DNA of 64,000 nucleotides, taken from IMG/VR virus record IMGVR_UViG_3300022924_000016, positions 1-64,000 of that record; one strand, given 5' to 3'. Shown piece by piece: positions 21,702 to 29,124 of this stretch. The number at the start of each line of letters is the position of its first letter. Position 1 is the first letter of the stretch. The notes beneath the pieces are model-generated. The model did no database searches and had not been told where the DNA came from. It saw only the letters and a program-made list of their open reading frames with translations. Origin of the DNA: a virus. The position numbers and the translations under genes were made by a program.

Positions 21702-22005
21702 TTCTTAGGTACTCTTTAATTTCCTCAATACTCATTTCATCAATATCTTCTAAAGCCATCTCACAGAACATACTTGTTTCCCTTTGTTTATAGTCGGCTA
21801 TAATGCTCTGTAAACTTTCTAAAGTATAATTTGTCTTACTTAAACCACTACATTCTCGCATAAACAATTCTACTCTTGATTCCATATTTATAGCATCTAT
21901 AACCTCTAAATAGAGCTGGTTCAAAAGTTGGGACTTACTCATCTTTTCAAATAATTTTACTAAGTCTGGTCTCTGTTCTTTTAATTTTTTAATTGTTTCT
22001 ATCAT
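21688..22005 (-). CDS. hypothetical helical protein, 105 aa
   Basis: MIETIKKLKEQRPDLVKLF starts an all-helical, acidic protein (NYTLESLQSIIADYKQRE, EMALEDIDEMSIEEIKEYL). Overlaps both neighbours by a few bases. Unknown function. Confidence 0.75.
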   Translation of the reverse strand: MIETIKKLKEQRPDLVKLFEKMSKSQLLNQLYLEVIDAINMESRVELFMRECSGLSKTNYTLESLQSIIADYKQRETSMFCEMALEDIDEMSIEEIKEYLRNETI

Positions 22006-22352
22006 AATAATTGTTTTACTTTTTCTTTCACGGCGAGAAATTCTTCTTCTGTAATTGTTTTTATACTTTCTTCGTCGTTCAAGTTCTCACCTTTAAAATA
22101 AAGTTCAGCAATTGTTGGCAAACTGTCTCGATAATCTTTGCGGAAAAGAACTAAATAATCCTCATAGCTATCTCTTACTTTTGTAAAACCTACTTCAGGA
22201 TAAACATCTGAATTACCAGAAGTCTCTATCTCAATTTTGTAGTATTCATAAGGCTCCCCTCCAAAATAACCCAAAGAGAAGTAATAAATTCCATCTCCAA
22301 CAGTTATTTCTTCTGTTACAGTTTCTATTGTTTTATTCTTTATTAATTTCAT
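22002..22352 (-). CDS. hypothetical protein, 116 aa
   Basis: A beta-rich protein (TVTEEITVGDGIYYFSLGYFGG, YYKIEIETSGNSDVYPE) with a helical end (TITEEEFLAVKEKVKQLL). It overlaps the upstream zinc-ribbon gene by 20 bases. Unknown function. Confidence 0.75.
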   Translation of the reverse strand: MKLIKNKTIETVTEEITVGDGIYYFSLGYFGGEPYEYYKIEIETSGNSDVYPEVGFTKVRDSYEDYLVLFRKDYRDSLPTIAELYFKGENLNDEESIKTITEEEFLAVKEKVKQLL

Positions 22353-22512
22353 CCTCTAGTTTTACGTATAAAAATATATTATCTTTCTTCTTGCCTGTCT
22401 CTGTGTCAACTTCATAAGCTATAGAGCCACAACAAGGTGTACTACCAAACCAATTCTCATACCAGTTTCCACATACATTACAAGCTACTGTAAAATTCTC
22501 TTCGTTCGCCAT
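22333..22512 (-). CDS. small zinc-ribbon-like protein, 59 aa
   Basis: MANEENFTVACNVCGNWYEN with a second pair at TPCCGS gives CxxC and CC, enough for one zinc site. An acidic beta end follows. It is too short to be obvious but fits the gap between its neighbours. Unknown function. Confidence 0.7.
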   Translation of the reverse strand: MANEENFTVACNVCGNWYENWFGSTPCCGSIAYEVDTETGKKKDNIFLYVKLEDEINKE

Positions 22513-22519
22513 AGTTTTC

Positions 22520-22900
22520 TCATCTGTTAAAATACCAAATTATTATTGAAGTGTTTATTAAAATGTGGAATATATTGTCCACAATTATCATTAGCCAAGT
22601 GCTAAGCCATACAGGTGTTTCTTTTTCAAATCCCCAATTATCACTTTTGAAATTCCAATTTACTAATTTTATCCAATATTGAGCAAGCCTATATCTGTCA
22701 ATAAAATAATGTGTGATTAAGATAGGGAGCCAAAAATAAAAATTAACTAGATATAAAAACAGTAGGCTATAAGTTATAGCATGTATGAAAGCAGGTAAAA
22801 AACGTTTAGTTTTATTTTGTGCCACCCAATTGTTCTGAATCAAGTAGTCACCTATAAAATGGAACAGTATTCCTAGCATTACCGCTTTAGATTCTTCCAT
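22520..22900 (-). CDS. DUF3307-like membrane protein, 126 aa
   Basis: The N-terminal signature FHFIGDYLIQNNWVAQNK (residues 13-30) followed by a His/Tyr helix (FIHAITYSLLFLYLV) and THYFIDRYRLAQYW match the DUF3307 pattern HFxxDxxxQxxWxAxxK...H...HxxID. Four hydrophobic segments are visible. DUF3307 proteins are polytopic membrane proteins of unknown function found in bacteria and phages. Confidence 0.7.
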   Translation of the reverse strand: MEESKAVMLGILFHFIGDYLIQNNWVAQNKTKRFLPAFIHAITYSLLFLYLVNFYFWLPILITHYFIDRYRLAQYWIKLVNWNFKSDNWGFEKETPVWLSTWLMIIVDNIFHILINTSIIIWYFNR

Positions 22901-22909
22901 AATTTTTAT

Positions 22910-23434
22910 TTAAGGTTGCCAATATATATCTTTATGGATACTTTTAAATTTATTTTCATATTTTATAAAATTCCAAATGAAGCCGTAGTCATGGCAAACG
23001 AACTTATTCTTTATCCAACCGAAATTACTAACTTTCAAGTCAGACATAAACTTAGGAACTGTTTTTGGTCTTTCTTTTCCTGGTTTTTCTTGTGTCCGCT
23101 CCATTATTAAAATTTTACCATTAGGACTTATCCATTTAACAGGTGCAAACCAGTCCTTGACCCACTCTAAATGATTTTTAAGACCTTTGACTTCTTCCCA
23201 AAGTAAGTATTCTGCCATATTACAGCTCCCGTTATGAGGCTCTACTTTAATTACGTATCTAGGATCCAAATTGTACTCGTATACTGAACGATAACAACCT
23301 TCTCCAAGTTTTTGCCCACAAAGCATAGTTACAAAATCTGTTGCAACATCTTGATAAGACAATAAAGCATGTACTTCATTTAAATTGTTTAGATTATTCT
23401 TTAATCTATTAGGTTCGTAAGGGTCACTAATCAT
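22910..23434 (-). CDS. minimal protein-kinase-like protein, 174 aa
   Basis: Kinase landmarks occur in order: glycine loop GEGCYRSVY (44-52), VIKV with the ATP-anchoring Lys (K63), an alpha-C Glu (AEYLLWEE, around 75), hinge ILIMERTQE (109-117), a catalytic-loop-like DLKVSNFGW (D132, K134, N137) and HDYG (148-151) in place of DFG. The C-terminal lobe stops there, so this is about 100 residues shorter than a full kinase. The DxKxxN plus DYG set suggests catalytic competence, though the HRD His/Arg is absent. Targets are unknown. It is the second gene after a promoter, co-transcribed with the DUF3307-like gene. Confidence 0.7.
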   Translation of the reverse strand: MISDPYEPNRLKNNLNNLNEVHALLSYQDVATDFVTMLCGQKLGEGCYRSVYEYNLDPRYVIKVEPHNGSCNMAEYLLWEEVKGLKNHLEWVKDWFAPVKWISPNGKILIMERTQEKPGKERPKTVPKFMSDLKVSNFGWIKNKFVCHDYGFIWNFIKYENKFKSIHKDIYWQP

Positions 23435-23625
23435 AATAAATATTTATCAATTGTTCTCCAACGTGTGACTTCAATCCCTTCAAAACCGCTTGAAGTATAT
23501 GATTCTTTTAATACTTTATAGGTTTCAAGCCACACTGTAACTTTACCTACTTTCTTTGGCAACCAAGCATATTTTAGAAATACTTGTTTAGTTCCATCTT
23601 CTATGTTTGCTGATAGTATTCTCAT
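23431..23625 (-). CDS. hypothetical protein, 64 aa
   Basis: MRILSANIEDGTKQVFLKY starts a beta-rich protein (VGKVTVWLETYKVLKESY). First gene after the promoter at 23657 and coupled by ATGA to the kinase-like gene. Unknown function. Confidence 0.75.
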   Translation of the reverse strand: MRILSANIEDGTKQVFLKYAWLPKKVGKVTVWLETYKVLKESYTSSGFEGIEVTRWRTIDKYLL

Positions 23626-23656
23626 AGTGTAAAAGTAATCTATTTTAAATGTAAAT

Positions 23657-23664
23657 CAAATATA
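23657..23664 (-). promoter_or_regulatory. promoter box TATATTTG, operon start
   Basis: TATATTTG matches TAnnTTTG; the -33 triplet at 19-base spacing is TTT. It lies directly downstream of a strong terminator and 31 bases before the ATG at 23625. Confidence 0.6.
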
Positions 23665-23681
23665 TTTAACTTTATTATAAC

Positions 23682-23709
23682 AAAAAACCGAAGTGTTTTA
23701 GGCTTCGGT
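23682..23709 (-). terminator. strong rho-independent terminator
   Basis: On the minus strand a perfect 7-bp GC-rich stem ACCGAAG/CTTCGGT (23687-23693 with 23703-23709), 9-base loop, then TTTTT. It closes the chaperonin/SSB operon. Confidence 0.9.
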
Positions 23710-23740
23710 CTAACTTAATTTTCACGTCGAATGAAAATCT

Positions 23741-23941
23741 CTATGATGTTGCAAGCTTTACTGCCCACATGCAAGCTTCTTCAAATTTTGTGATTGCTAT
23801 TGAAGCAAGTCTCGGATCTAATTCTTTTGCATCTTCTATCGCATTAATAATTCTAGCCGTTTGTTCTTTGAAAAAGTTCACATTTCCAACTCCGCTTGGA
23901 TTAAATTCTGCTCTTACTATTTGTTCTCCTTTTGTTTTCAT
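23741..23941 (-). CDS. Acb2/Tad1-like small protein, candidate anti-defence
   Basis: The 66-residue protein has FNPSGVGNVNFFKEQTARI followed by DPRLASIAITKFEEACMW and AVKLATS. The pattern (D-x-R-x-x-x-x-A-x-T-x-x-E-x-A-x-M-W-x-V-K) is that of the two-helix hairpin shared by phage Acb2 and related proteins, which bind cyclic-nucleotide signals of CBASS or Thoeris defence. That assignment is from memory of the family and not from a search. It is the last gene before the terminator, in the operon with GroEL and the SSB-like gene. Confidence 0.55.
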   Translation of the reverse strand: MKTKGEQIVRAEFNPSGVGNVNFFKEQTARIINAIEDAKELDPRLASIAITKFEEACMWAVKLATS

Positions 23942-23942
23942 C

Positions 23943-24221
23943 TTAAATAAATTCTTCTATTTTTGTTGTAAGGTCTGACATATCTTCGATAACATCTTCC
24001 AACCAATTCAATTTGTACTTCAAAATATCAACAGTAGGTATAAATACAGGCTCTCCACTTTCAACTCCTTTTGTGGGAGCTTGGAGTCCTGCGCCGTACA
24101 CTTTATTTACTTTTGATTCTAGCCTTTCTCTGACTTCAACTAATCTTTGAAGTTTATAGTCCAACTGTTGTAAAAAATTATCTAAGTCTGGCTGTTTTTG
24201 TACTACGTTTAAATCACTCAT
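23943..24221 (-). CDS. coiled-coil hypothetical protein, 92 aa
   Basis: Two helices with heptad spacing (NFLQQLDYKLQRLVEVRERLE and ILKYKLNWLEDVIEDMSDLT, by register) flank a Gly/Pro-rich loop. A helical hairpin or coiled coil is likely. Unknown function. Confidence 0.75.
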   Translation of the reverse strand: MSDLNVVQKQPDLDNFLQQLDYKLQRLVEVRERLESKVNKVYGAGLQAPTKGVESGEPVFIPTVDILKYKLNWLEDVIEDMSDLTTKIEEFI

Positions 24222-24501
24222 TTTTGTTTGAATTTAATATTTTGACATTACCAAAACCTCCTATATAATAATTTGAAAACTCTTTTGTAGTAGAACATTC
24301 GGTAGCTTCTGTCTTTTTTAACATTTGTGCTATTGTTTTATGATCCTCGTCGGTTACGGGATAAAATATATACGGAGGCTCTTTTATAAAAAAATCAGGT
24401 TCTTCACTAGCTAAATGGTATAAAGAATCTAGGACTTTTCTAAGGTTTGAGTTGCTAAAATCATAAATGTCAGAGTAGTGATTATTTAATGATACTTTCA
24501 T
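24214..24501 (-). CDS. hypothetical protein, 95 aa
   Basis: MKVSLNNHYSDIYDFSNSN starts a helical protein (LRKVLDSLYHLASEEPDFF) with a Pro/Tyr strand (PPYIFYPVTDEDHKT) and a Gly-rich end. It lies directly downstream of the chaperonin gene. Unknown. Confidence 0.75.
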   Translation of the reverse strand: MKVSLNNHYSDIYDFSNSNLRKVLDSLYHLASEEPDFFIKEPPYIFYPVTDEDHKTIAQMLKKTEATECSTTKEFSNYYIGGFGNVKILNSNKNE

Positions 24502-24515
24502 TTTGTTTGTTTTAA

Positions 24516-26054
24516 TTATTCTCTAGGAGAAATTATACTGATTACGTCTATGTTTAATAATAAAATCGCTGTTGCTTTCGCATTCTTTAAAGCTACTGAA
24601 ATACCTTTCTTAGAATCGATGATAGAGTCTTTCAAAAGATTTGAAGTTTCATCTGTTGAGCCGTTATAACCCCATCCATAAATTTCAAATGCTTTTTTAA
24701 GGTGTTCTTCGGGACTTCTTCTTGCATTTTGGCAAATCTGCTTTAGAGGTGATAGTAAAGCTCTCTTGAAAGCATCATAACCATATTGCATATCTGAATT
24801 TTCAAAGGTTTTGTTCATCAAATTAGAAATATGTGCCAAAGCTGAACCTCCTCCTGCTAGAGAACCCTCCAATAAGACTGATTTTACCGCTTTTATGGCG
24901 TCATCTACCCTGTCAAACACTTCTGATGCTCCAACTTCAATATCCCCCCCTACAACAACTGTAACGGATTTCCCTTCTAGAGTTTTTATGCGGTGATTTA
25001 AAAAGTCTGTGTCAATTTCAGCATCCTGACTCTGCAAGTTCCTAAGTTCTTGCAATTTCAAATCAACTTCTTGCTTTCTAGGATTCGTTATGTTGGTTGA
25101 ATTCAAGTTTACGGTTACTTTTTCTGCAAAACCTGCTTCCAAAGGTTCTTGCTGTCCTTGCCTATAGACTTTTCCGCCCGTATACAAAGCGATGTCTCTC
25201 ATTGTCTGCATCCTACTGTCATCATCTCTATACATGGGAGCTTCAATAAGCATTACGCTTGCTCCTGAAGCGACCACTTTAGCTAATTTCTCACTTGCGA
25301 AAGTGGGATCGCCCAAACGTTCAACAACTAATAAAACTGATTCTCCTTTGTTCTTCTTTGAATTGATATAGGATTTTACTTCTTCTGAATCATGCACTTC
25401 ATACCCTTCAAATACCAAGACGTTGCAATTATCAGCCTCAAATACCCCTTTGGCTTCGTTATTGATAAGGCTTGGCGTGAACCATCCTCTATCTAATTTC
25501 ATTCCCGTGGAAACTCTCAAAGAAACTGATTTTTCCTTTATGGATTGTATTGAATCTATGATTCCTTCTCCATTATTGGATTCTTCATAGGCTCTTGCAA
25601 TAATTTCTCCAATGTTTTTATCGTTATTGGCTGAAACTGTTGCAATGTCCCTTACTGTTTTCTTTGTAGTTTTCTTGGCGAATTTATTGAGGTACCTTTG
25701 AGCATCTTTATGTGCCTCTTCCATACCGAACTCCATTTTCTTGTTAAAGTTTTCTCCAATTTCTTCTACTAGGGATTGAGCTAGGACTAGAGTTGTTGTG
25801 GTATTATCCCCAATCTCTGTCAAAGTTTTAACGGCCGCCTGTTTAGCCAGAAGAACGCCCTGATATTTCACAGGGTCATTCTCTAGGATATGTCGGGCAA
25901 CAGAAACACCGTCTTTGGTAACTTTAGGTACTCCCATTTGGGTATTCTCTAAAACAGCGAGTTTTCCCTCTGCCCCTAAAGTTCTTTTTACGGCGTTGCA
26001 AACTATATTAAAACCTTCCAATAAATCTTTTTTATCTCCTACTAATGTTGCCAT
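24516..26054 (-). CDS. GroEL-like chaperonin, 512 aa
   Basis: Group I chaperonin signatures appear in order: TKDGVSVARHI (ATP site), GDNTTTTLVLAQ (the GDGTT nucleotide loop with its Asp), an apical-domain region GMKLDRGWFTPSLINN, a VGGDIEV turn, and RVDDAIKAVKSVLLEGSLAGGGSAL, in which the ATP-hydrolysis Asp and the GGG turn are kept. It is slightly shorter than bacterial GroEL (about 545) and lacks the C-terminal GGM tail. Key catalytic residues look intact, so it is probably an active folding machine. Phage GroELs are known in a few large phages. It starts 3 bases from the end of the preceding gene. A GroES-like gene occurs at 41427 on the other arm. Confidence 0.9.
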   Translation of the reverse strand: MATLVGDKKDLLEGFNIVCNAVKRTLGAEGKLAVLENTQMGVPKVTKDGVSVARHILENDPVKYQGVLLAKQAAVKTLTEIGDNTTTTLVLAQSLVEEIGENFNKKMEFGMEEAHKDAQRYLNKFAKKTTKKTVRDIATVSANNDKNIGEIIARAYEESNNGEGIIDSIQSIKEKSVSLRVSTGMKLDRGWFTPSLINNEAKGVFEADNCNVLVFEGYEVHDSEEVKSYINSKKNKGESVLLVVERLGDPTFASEKLAKVVASGASVMLIEAPMYRDDDSRMQTMRDIALYTGGKVYRQGQQEPLEAGFAEKVTVNLNSTNITNPRKQEVDLKLQELRNLQSQDAEIDTDFLNHRIKTLEGKSVTVVVGGDIEVGASEVFDRVDDAIKAVKSVLLEGSLAGGGSALAHISNLMNKTFENSDMQYGYDAFKRALLSPLKQICQNARRSPEEHLKKAFEIYGWGYNGSTDETSNLLKDSIIDSKKGISVALKNAKATAILLLNIDVISIISPRE

Positions 26055-26056
26055 TC

Positions 26057-26431
26057 TTATAAGTCCTCCGTTTGTTTTTTAGCTGTTCCGTCTTCTACTA
26101 AAGCCTTGTGTACGTTCTTAAATACATTGACTAAATCTAATGCGTGGGCACCCAGAGTAGTCATTCCTGATACAGGTCTTTGACTGAAAAATGAATTCGC
26201 ATTTGGATATCCCGCCCATTCAATGTCAACCGTATCTAGATTCTTATCCTCTGTGAAATTAGGATTTACTAATTGCGGGTAGACATCTAAAAACACATCA
26301 TCTACTCTGTTATCGGCAACTACCAAATTCAATAATTCGATTAGATTATAAATTTGATACCCTTTAACGTCAATAGTAACCACTTGATCGGGGGAGTAAG
26401 TATACTCCATTAAATTAATTTTTTCTTCCAT
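26057..26431 (-). CDS. hypothetical protein, 124 aa
   Basis: An acidic protein, MEEKINLMEYTYSPDQVVT, with a beta region (VTIDVKGYQIYNLIELLN) and helices in the second half. It lies between the SSB-like and GroEL-like genes with 2-3 base gaps, so it is co-translated with both. It is not a GroES by sequence. Unknown function. Confidence 0.8.
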   Translation of the reverse strand: MEEKINLMEYTYSPDQVVTIDVKGYQIYNLIELLNLVVADNRVDDVFLDVYPQLVNPNFTEDKNLDTVDIEWAGYPNANSFFSQRPVSGMTTLGAHALDLVNVFKNVHKALVEDGTAKKQTEDL

Positions 26432-26432
26432 A

Positions 26433-27110
26433 TTAAAAAGGGAGTCCTGAATTATCTACTGTTTCCTGTTTCTTAGTTTCTGCTTTTGGCACAGGTTGTT
26501 CATTACTTTCTCCCGAAACCCATTTCAATCTTTCTGTCTGTGCTTTTAGGACTTCTAAAAGATATTCATTCTTAGCTTCTAAACTTACCGCACTTGGCTT
26601 ATTTTTACCTAAAGCATCTTTTTTCCAAACGATTGCAGGAATATCTCCTTTTACTGATGTGCCGTCTTTATAGTAAGCGTTTGTCAAAGTTCCTTTTAAT
26701 TTCTCACCATCAATTTGGATAGAAATTCCAATTTTAGAATACTTATCTCCTTCTGGAATAAAGTTATATGCTTTAATAGTAATATTATCACCTTTGTTTA
26801 GCTTAGGTAAGAACTTAATTAAACTTTCTGCGTAAGTATCTACATTTCCTTTTTGATCGGCTATAGACACTGGTACATAATGAACAGTATCCCCATCTTT
26901 AATATTTAGAGATATATCATCTCCAAATTTGCCAGAATAAATAGAAACAGATTCTAAAATTCCACTAACCCCATCTTTATAGTACTTTCTATAGGAGATG
27001 TTACCCTTTGTAGACTCGTGTCTGACATAATTCGCTTTTTCTTCTTTTGAATATTCAAACCATTGACCTGATCCAAATTCAAGCTGAAGAAACCTTTTTT
27101 CAATTGCCAT
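26433..27110 (-). CDS. SSB-like ssDNA-binding protein, 225 aa
   Basis: The first 130 residues are beta-rich and OB-fold-like (FLQLEFGSGQWFEY, GILESVSIYSG, NITIKAYNFIPEG). The end is a disordered, acidic tail of about 30 residues closing with DNSGLPF. That resembles the DDDIPF-type C-terminal tip by which bacterial SSBs recruit partner proteins. Length and tail fit a phage ssDNA-binding protein for replication and recombination. The OB fold itself is inferred. Confidence 0.6.
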   Translation of the reverse strand: MAIEKRFLQLEFGSGQWFEYSKEEKANYVRHESTKGNISYRKYYKDGVSGILESVSIYSGKFGDDISLNIKDGDTVHYVPVSIADQKGNVDTYAESLIKFLPKLNKGDNITIKAYNFIPEGDKYSKIGISIQIDGEKLKGTLTNAYYKDGTSVKGDIPAIVWKKDALGKNKPSAVSLEAKNEYLLEVLKAQTERLKWVSGESNEQPVPKAETKKQETVDNSGLPF

Positions 27111-27121
27111 TCTTATTTAAT

Positions 27122-27421
27122 TTAGTTATTTAATTTTTCTGTTATGCGGAAGTATTCTCCCAAATTCTTTTGCAATTCTAAATACTCCTCAAATTCATCA
27201 GCTAGAACTGCTCTCTTTTCAGCTTCTTCTCTGATTAAATCTGCTGTTGATTTTTCCACCGCTTTATATGAGTCTGTAAAATTTAGGGTAGCAAAACTAT
27301 CAGTAATACCACTACTTCCAATATAGCCCACATTACTTTGTGGATAATTTCCCAAAACTTCACTTTTTGTCTTTGTAAATCTTAGTGATAATTCTAAGAA
27401 TCTTTTGAACTTTTCTTCCAT
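27122..27421 (-). CDS. hypothetical helical protein, 99 aa
   Basis: MEEKFKRFLELSLRFTKTK begins a helix, a Gly/Ser loop (YIGSSGITDSFATLN) and a second long helix (DLIREEAEKRAVLADEFEEYLE). Possibly a dimeric coiled coil. Unknown function. Confidence 0.75.
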   Translation of the reverse strand: MEEKFKRFLELSLRFTKTKSEVLGNYPQSNVGYIGSSGITDSFATLNFTDSYKAVEKSTADLIREEAEKRAVLADEFEEYLELQKNLGEYFRITEKLNN

Positions 27422-27422
27422 T

Positions 27423-27566
27423 TTATTGTGTTCTTGATAATATTAATGATTCTGCTATGAGATTGGACGCATCTTTTTCATCACCCTCTATCATTTCAAA
27501 TGTAATTTTTGCGTGAACTCTTTTACCTTTATAGTCCGATTTAATTTCTAATTTGTTTTCTTCCAT
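27423..27566 (-). CDS. hypothetical protein, 47 aa
   Basis: I chose the ATG at 27566 (MEENKLEIKSDYKGKRVHA), which overlaps the end of the upstream gene by 19 bases. The KGKRVHAKITFEMIEGD stretch resembles the SQGKKIETTITVKVLEGD of the gene at 31573, suggesting a paralogous pair. Confidence 0.65.
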   Translation of the reverse strand: MEENKLEIKSDYKGKRVHAKITFEMIEGDEKDASNLIAESLILSRTQ

Positions 27567-28000
27567 TTTATTTCTTTTACCCAATCTGTTAATTTTTGAT
27601 ACCAAGGTCTTGAAATCATGTGAATCATATAGTAAATCATCTCAGGGGTTTCTTCAATTTCATAAATATCTCCTGATTTGGTTGTCAATATGCTTGAAAT
27701 CATTGAAGTTTCCACACAAGACTGAAATTCTTCTAAGTCTATAATTAAATCATTGAATTCATATTCAACCTCATCTTCTGGAAGTAGCATATAACCATTT
27801 TCGTCGATTTCTTCTGTTTCATCTTCCTCTAAATCAGAGGGAGGTGTGATATTCATAGACTTAAACCAAGCAGATGTCCCAGGCTTTGCAAAATCTTCAT
27901 CCCCATCAGAATTTCTATTTTTCTTGACGGCTTTTTGAATTCTTTTTTGACCTTCTTCTGTCGGTATGGTTGTTACTGCGGTTAAAAAAAGTAATTTCAT
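27548..28000 (-). CDS. hypothetical protein, 150 aa
   Basis: Starts MKLLFLTAVTTIPTEEGQK, then a basic stretch (RIQKAVKKNRNSDGDEDF), a very acidic middle (PPSDLEEDETEEIDENGYMLL) and a Trp-rich end. The acidic region is probably disordered. Unknown function. Confidence 0.75.
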   Translation of the reverse strand: MKLLFLTAVTTIPTEEGQKRIQKAVKKNRNSDGDEDFAKPGTSAWFKSMNITPPSDLEEDETEEIDENGYMLLPEDEVEYEFNDLIIDLEEFQSCVETSMISSILTTKSGDIYEIEETPEMIYYMIHMISRPWYQKLTDWVKEIKWKKTN

Positions 28001-28660
28001 CTATTTTTTAATTTCTAGTTGGTCAAGTAAGATTGAACAGTTTGTTAAACACGCCGCTAAATGGTCTTTAAAATTTTCTTCATCTCCTTCAATAGGTTGA
28101 ACCATTTTCTTTACATGTCTGAATAATGCCCATAAAATCTGCTGTTTGTCTAGAGGTTTTTTACTGTTACCGTGTTCATATTTACCTTTATTCGCCGAAA
28201 ATCTGTCAGCCATCAAATCTAAAATACCTAAATTAATTTCGGAGTAGTCTGCTTTATTGACTGTTTCTTTTTTACCTTCTGTTGTTTGAAAGGCAGGTTG
28301 TTGCCACTTACTTTCCCACTGTTTAATAACTTTCTGTTCGGCTAGACCTTTATTAAGCTCTTTTTGCCTTTCTTGATTTGCTTCTGAAAGTTTATCTTCT
28401 CTGAATAGTCTATTAAACTTTGCATCTTCCGCTCTATTTAGAATATTTCCCACACTCTTTAACAAAACATCAGATTGAGCCCTATTTAATTGTACTTTTC
28501 TAGCTTGGTCAATAAGCTCTTTACCCTTATCTGTCATTGAACCTGCCCCAATATCTTGTAGTTCTGTACTTGGTTTGGCGGGCGAACAATAAAAAATAAC
28601 ATCAATATCTTTTGAAGTGGTATTCACATTTGTAGTTTTTCCGTTTTCAACTTTAATCAT
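28001..28660 (-). CDS. possible MazG/DUF5664-like phosphohydrolase, 219 aa
   Basis: An N-terminal charged helical part precedes a C-terminal block (about 145-219) with DLMADRFSANKGKYEHGNS and LWALFRHVKKMV, EGDEENFKDHLAACL. The arrangement RF...KY...AL.RH...E...HLA is that of the all-alpha MazG-type fold in dATP/dGTP diphosphohydrolases (DUF5664). The assignment is tentative. The region between resid 60 and 130 is a coiled coil. Confidence 0.45.
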   Translation of the reverse strand: MIKVENGKTTNVNTTSKDIDVIFYCSPAKPSTELQDIGAGSMTDKGKELIDQARKVQLNRAQSDVLLKSVGNILNRAEDAKFNRLFREDKLSEANQERQKELNKGLAEQKVIKQWESKWQQPAFQTTEGKKETVNKADYSEINLGILDLMADRFSANKGKYEHGNSKKPLDKQQILWALFRHVKKMVQPIEGDEENFKDHLAACLTNCSILLDQLEIKK

Positions 28661-28834
28661 CTAGACTTGAATTAATTTTTGATTTACTTGATAAGATTCT
28701 CCCCAAAATTTAAAAGTTTGTGCACCTTGTAAATAGGCTTTCAGCATTCTTTGGTGAAAAGCTTGGTCTTGCTTTGAATTGAAATTTTCAGTCTTACCTA
28801 AAAATCTTCTTGTGTGAGTTGGTTTTTTTAGCAT
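28661..28834 (-). CDS. hypothetical protein, 57 aa
   Basis: MLKKPTHTRRFLGKTENFN starts a basic protein with a Gln/His helix (DQAFHQRMLKAYLQGAQT). It starts as TAATG on the upstream stop. Unknown function. Confidence 0.7.
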   Translation of the reverse strand: MLKKPTHTRRFLGKTENFNSKQDQAFHQRMLKAYLQGAQTFKFWGESYQVNQKLIQV

Positions 28835-28947
28835 TATTGAATAGTTTGAAGTAATTCATTATAGTTTTTTATCACGTCTTCTATACAGTATGTGGCATTT
28901 AAGTTTGATGCGATTCTCAATAAGTCTAGTTTTTGTTCTGTTGTCAT
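28834..28947 (-). CDS. hypothetical small protein, 37 aa
   Basis: MTTEQKLDLLRIASNLNAT begins a short helical protein. The ATG at 28947 has an A-rich leader and the stop overlaps the next start as TAATG. First gene after the tRNA locus. Confidence 0.6.
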   Translation of the reverse strand: MTTEQKLDLLRIASNLNATYCIEDVIKNYNELLQTIQ

Positions 28948-29004
28948 TTTTTTTGTTTTAGCTATTAAAATAATCCTTTTTATTTAACCTCCGCCAAAAA
29001 GAAT

Positions 29005-29050
29005 CAAAAAATGTGTTAGTCACTACGATACTAAAGAGCTTCCACGACAC
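29005..29050 (-). terminator. terminator-like hairpin after the tRNA locus
   Basis: On the minus strand GTGT (29047-29050) pairs with ACAC (29013-29016) and TAGT (29030-29033) with ACTA (29017-29020), giving 8 bp with a bulge, followed by ATTTTTTG. It could end the RNA that starts at 29366. Confidence 0.5.
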
Positions 29051-29054
29051 TATA

Positions 29055-29087
29055 ATAAGGAAATCCGAAGATACTCCTAAGCTGTAA
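29055..29087 (-). ncRNA. UUCG-capped hairpin in the tRNA leader
   Basis: Within the RNA downstream of the tRNA, GGAGTATC-TTCG-GATTTCC on the minus strand (about 29055-29073) pairs over 7 bp with one bulge and carries a stable UUCG tetraloop. A second small hairpin CCTC/GAGG (29101-29114 region) lies between it and the tRNA. Positions are approximate. Confidence 0.4.
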
Positions 29088-29124
29088 TCTCTGTCTACGT
29101 TCCTCACGTCTGAGGATAATCTTG

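Noticed and set aside
26057-26431. GroES-like partner directly before GroEL
   Set aside because: The sequence lacks the GroES barrel pattern; the better candidate is at 41427.
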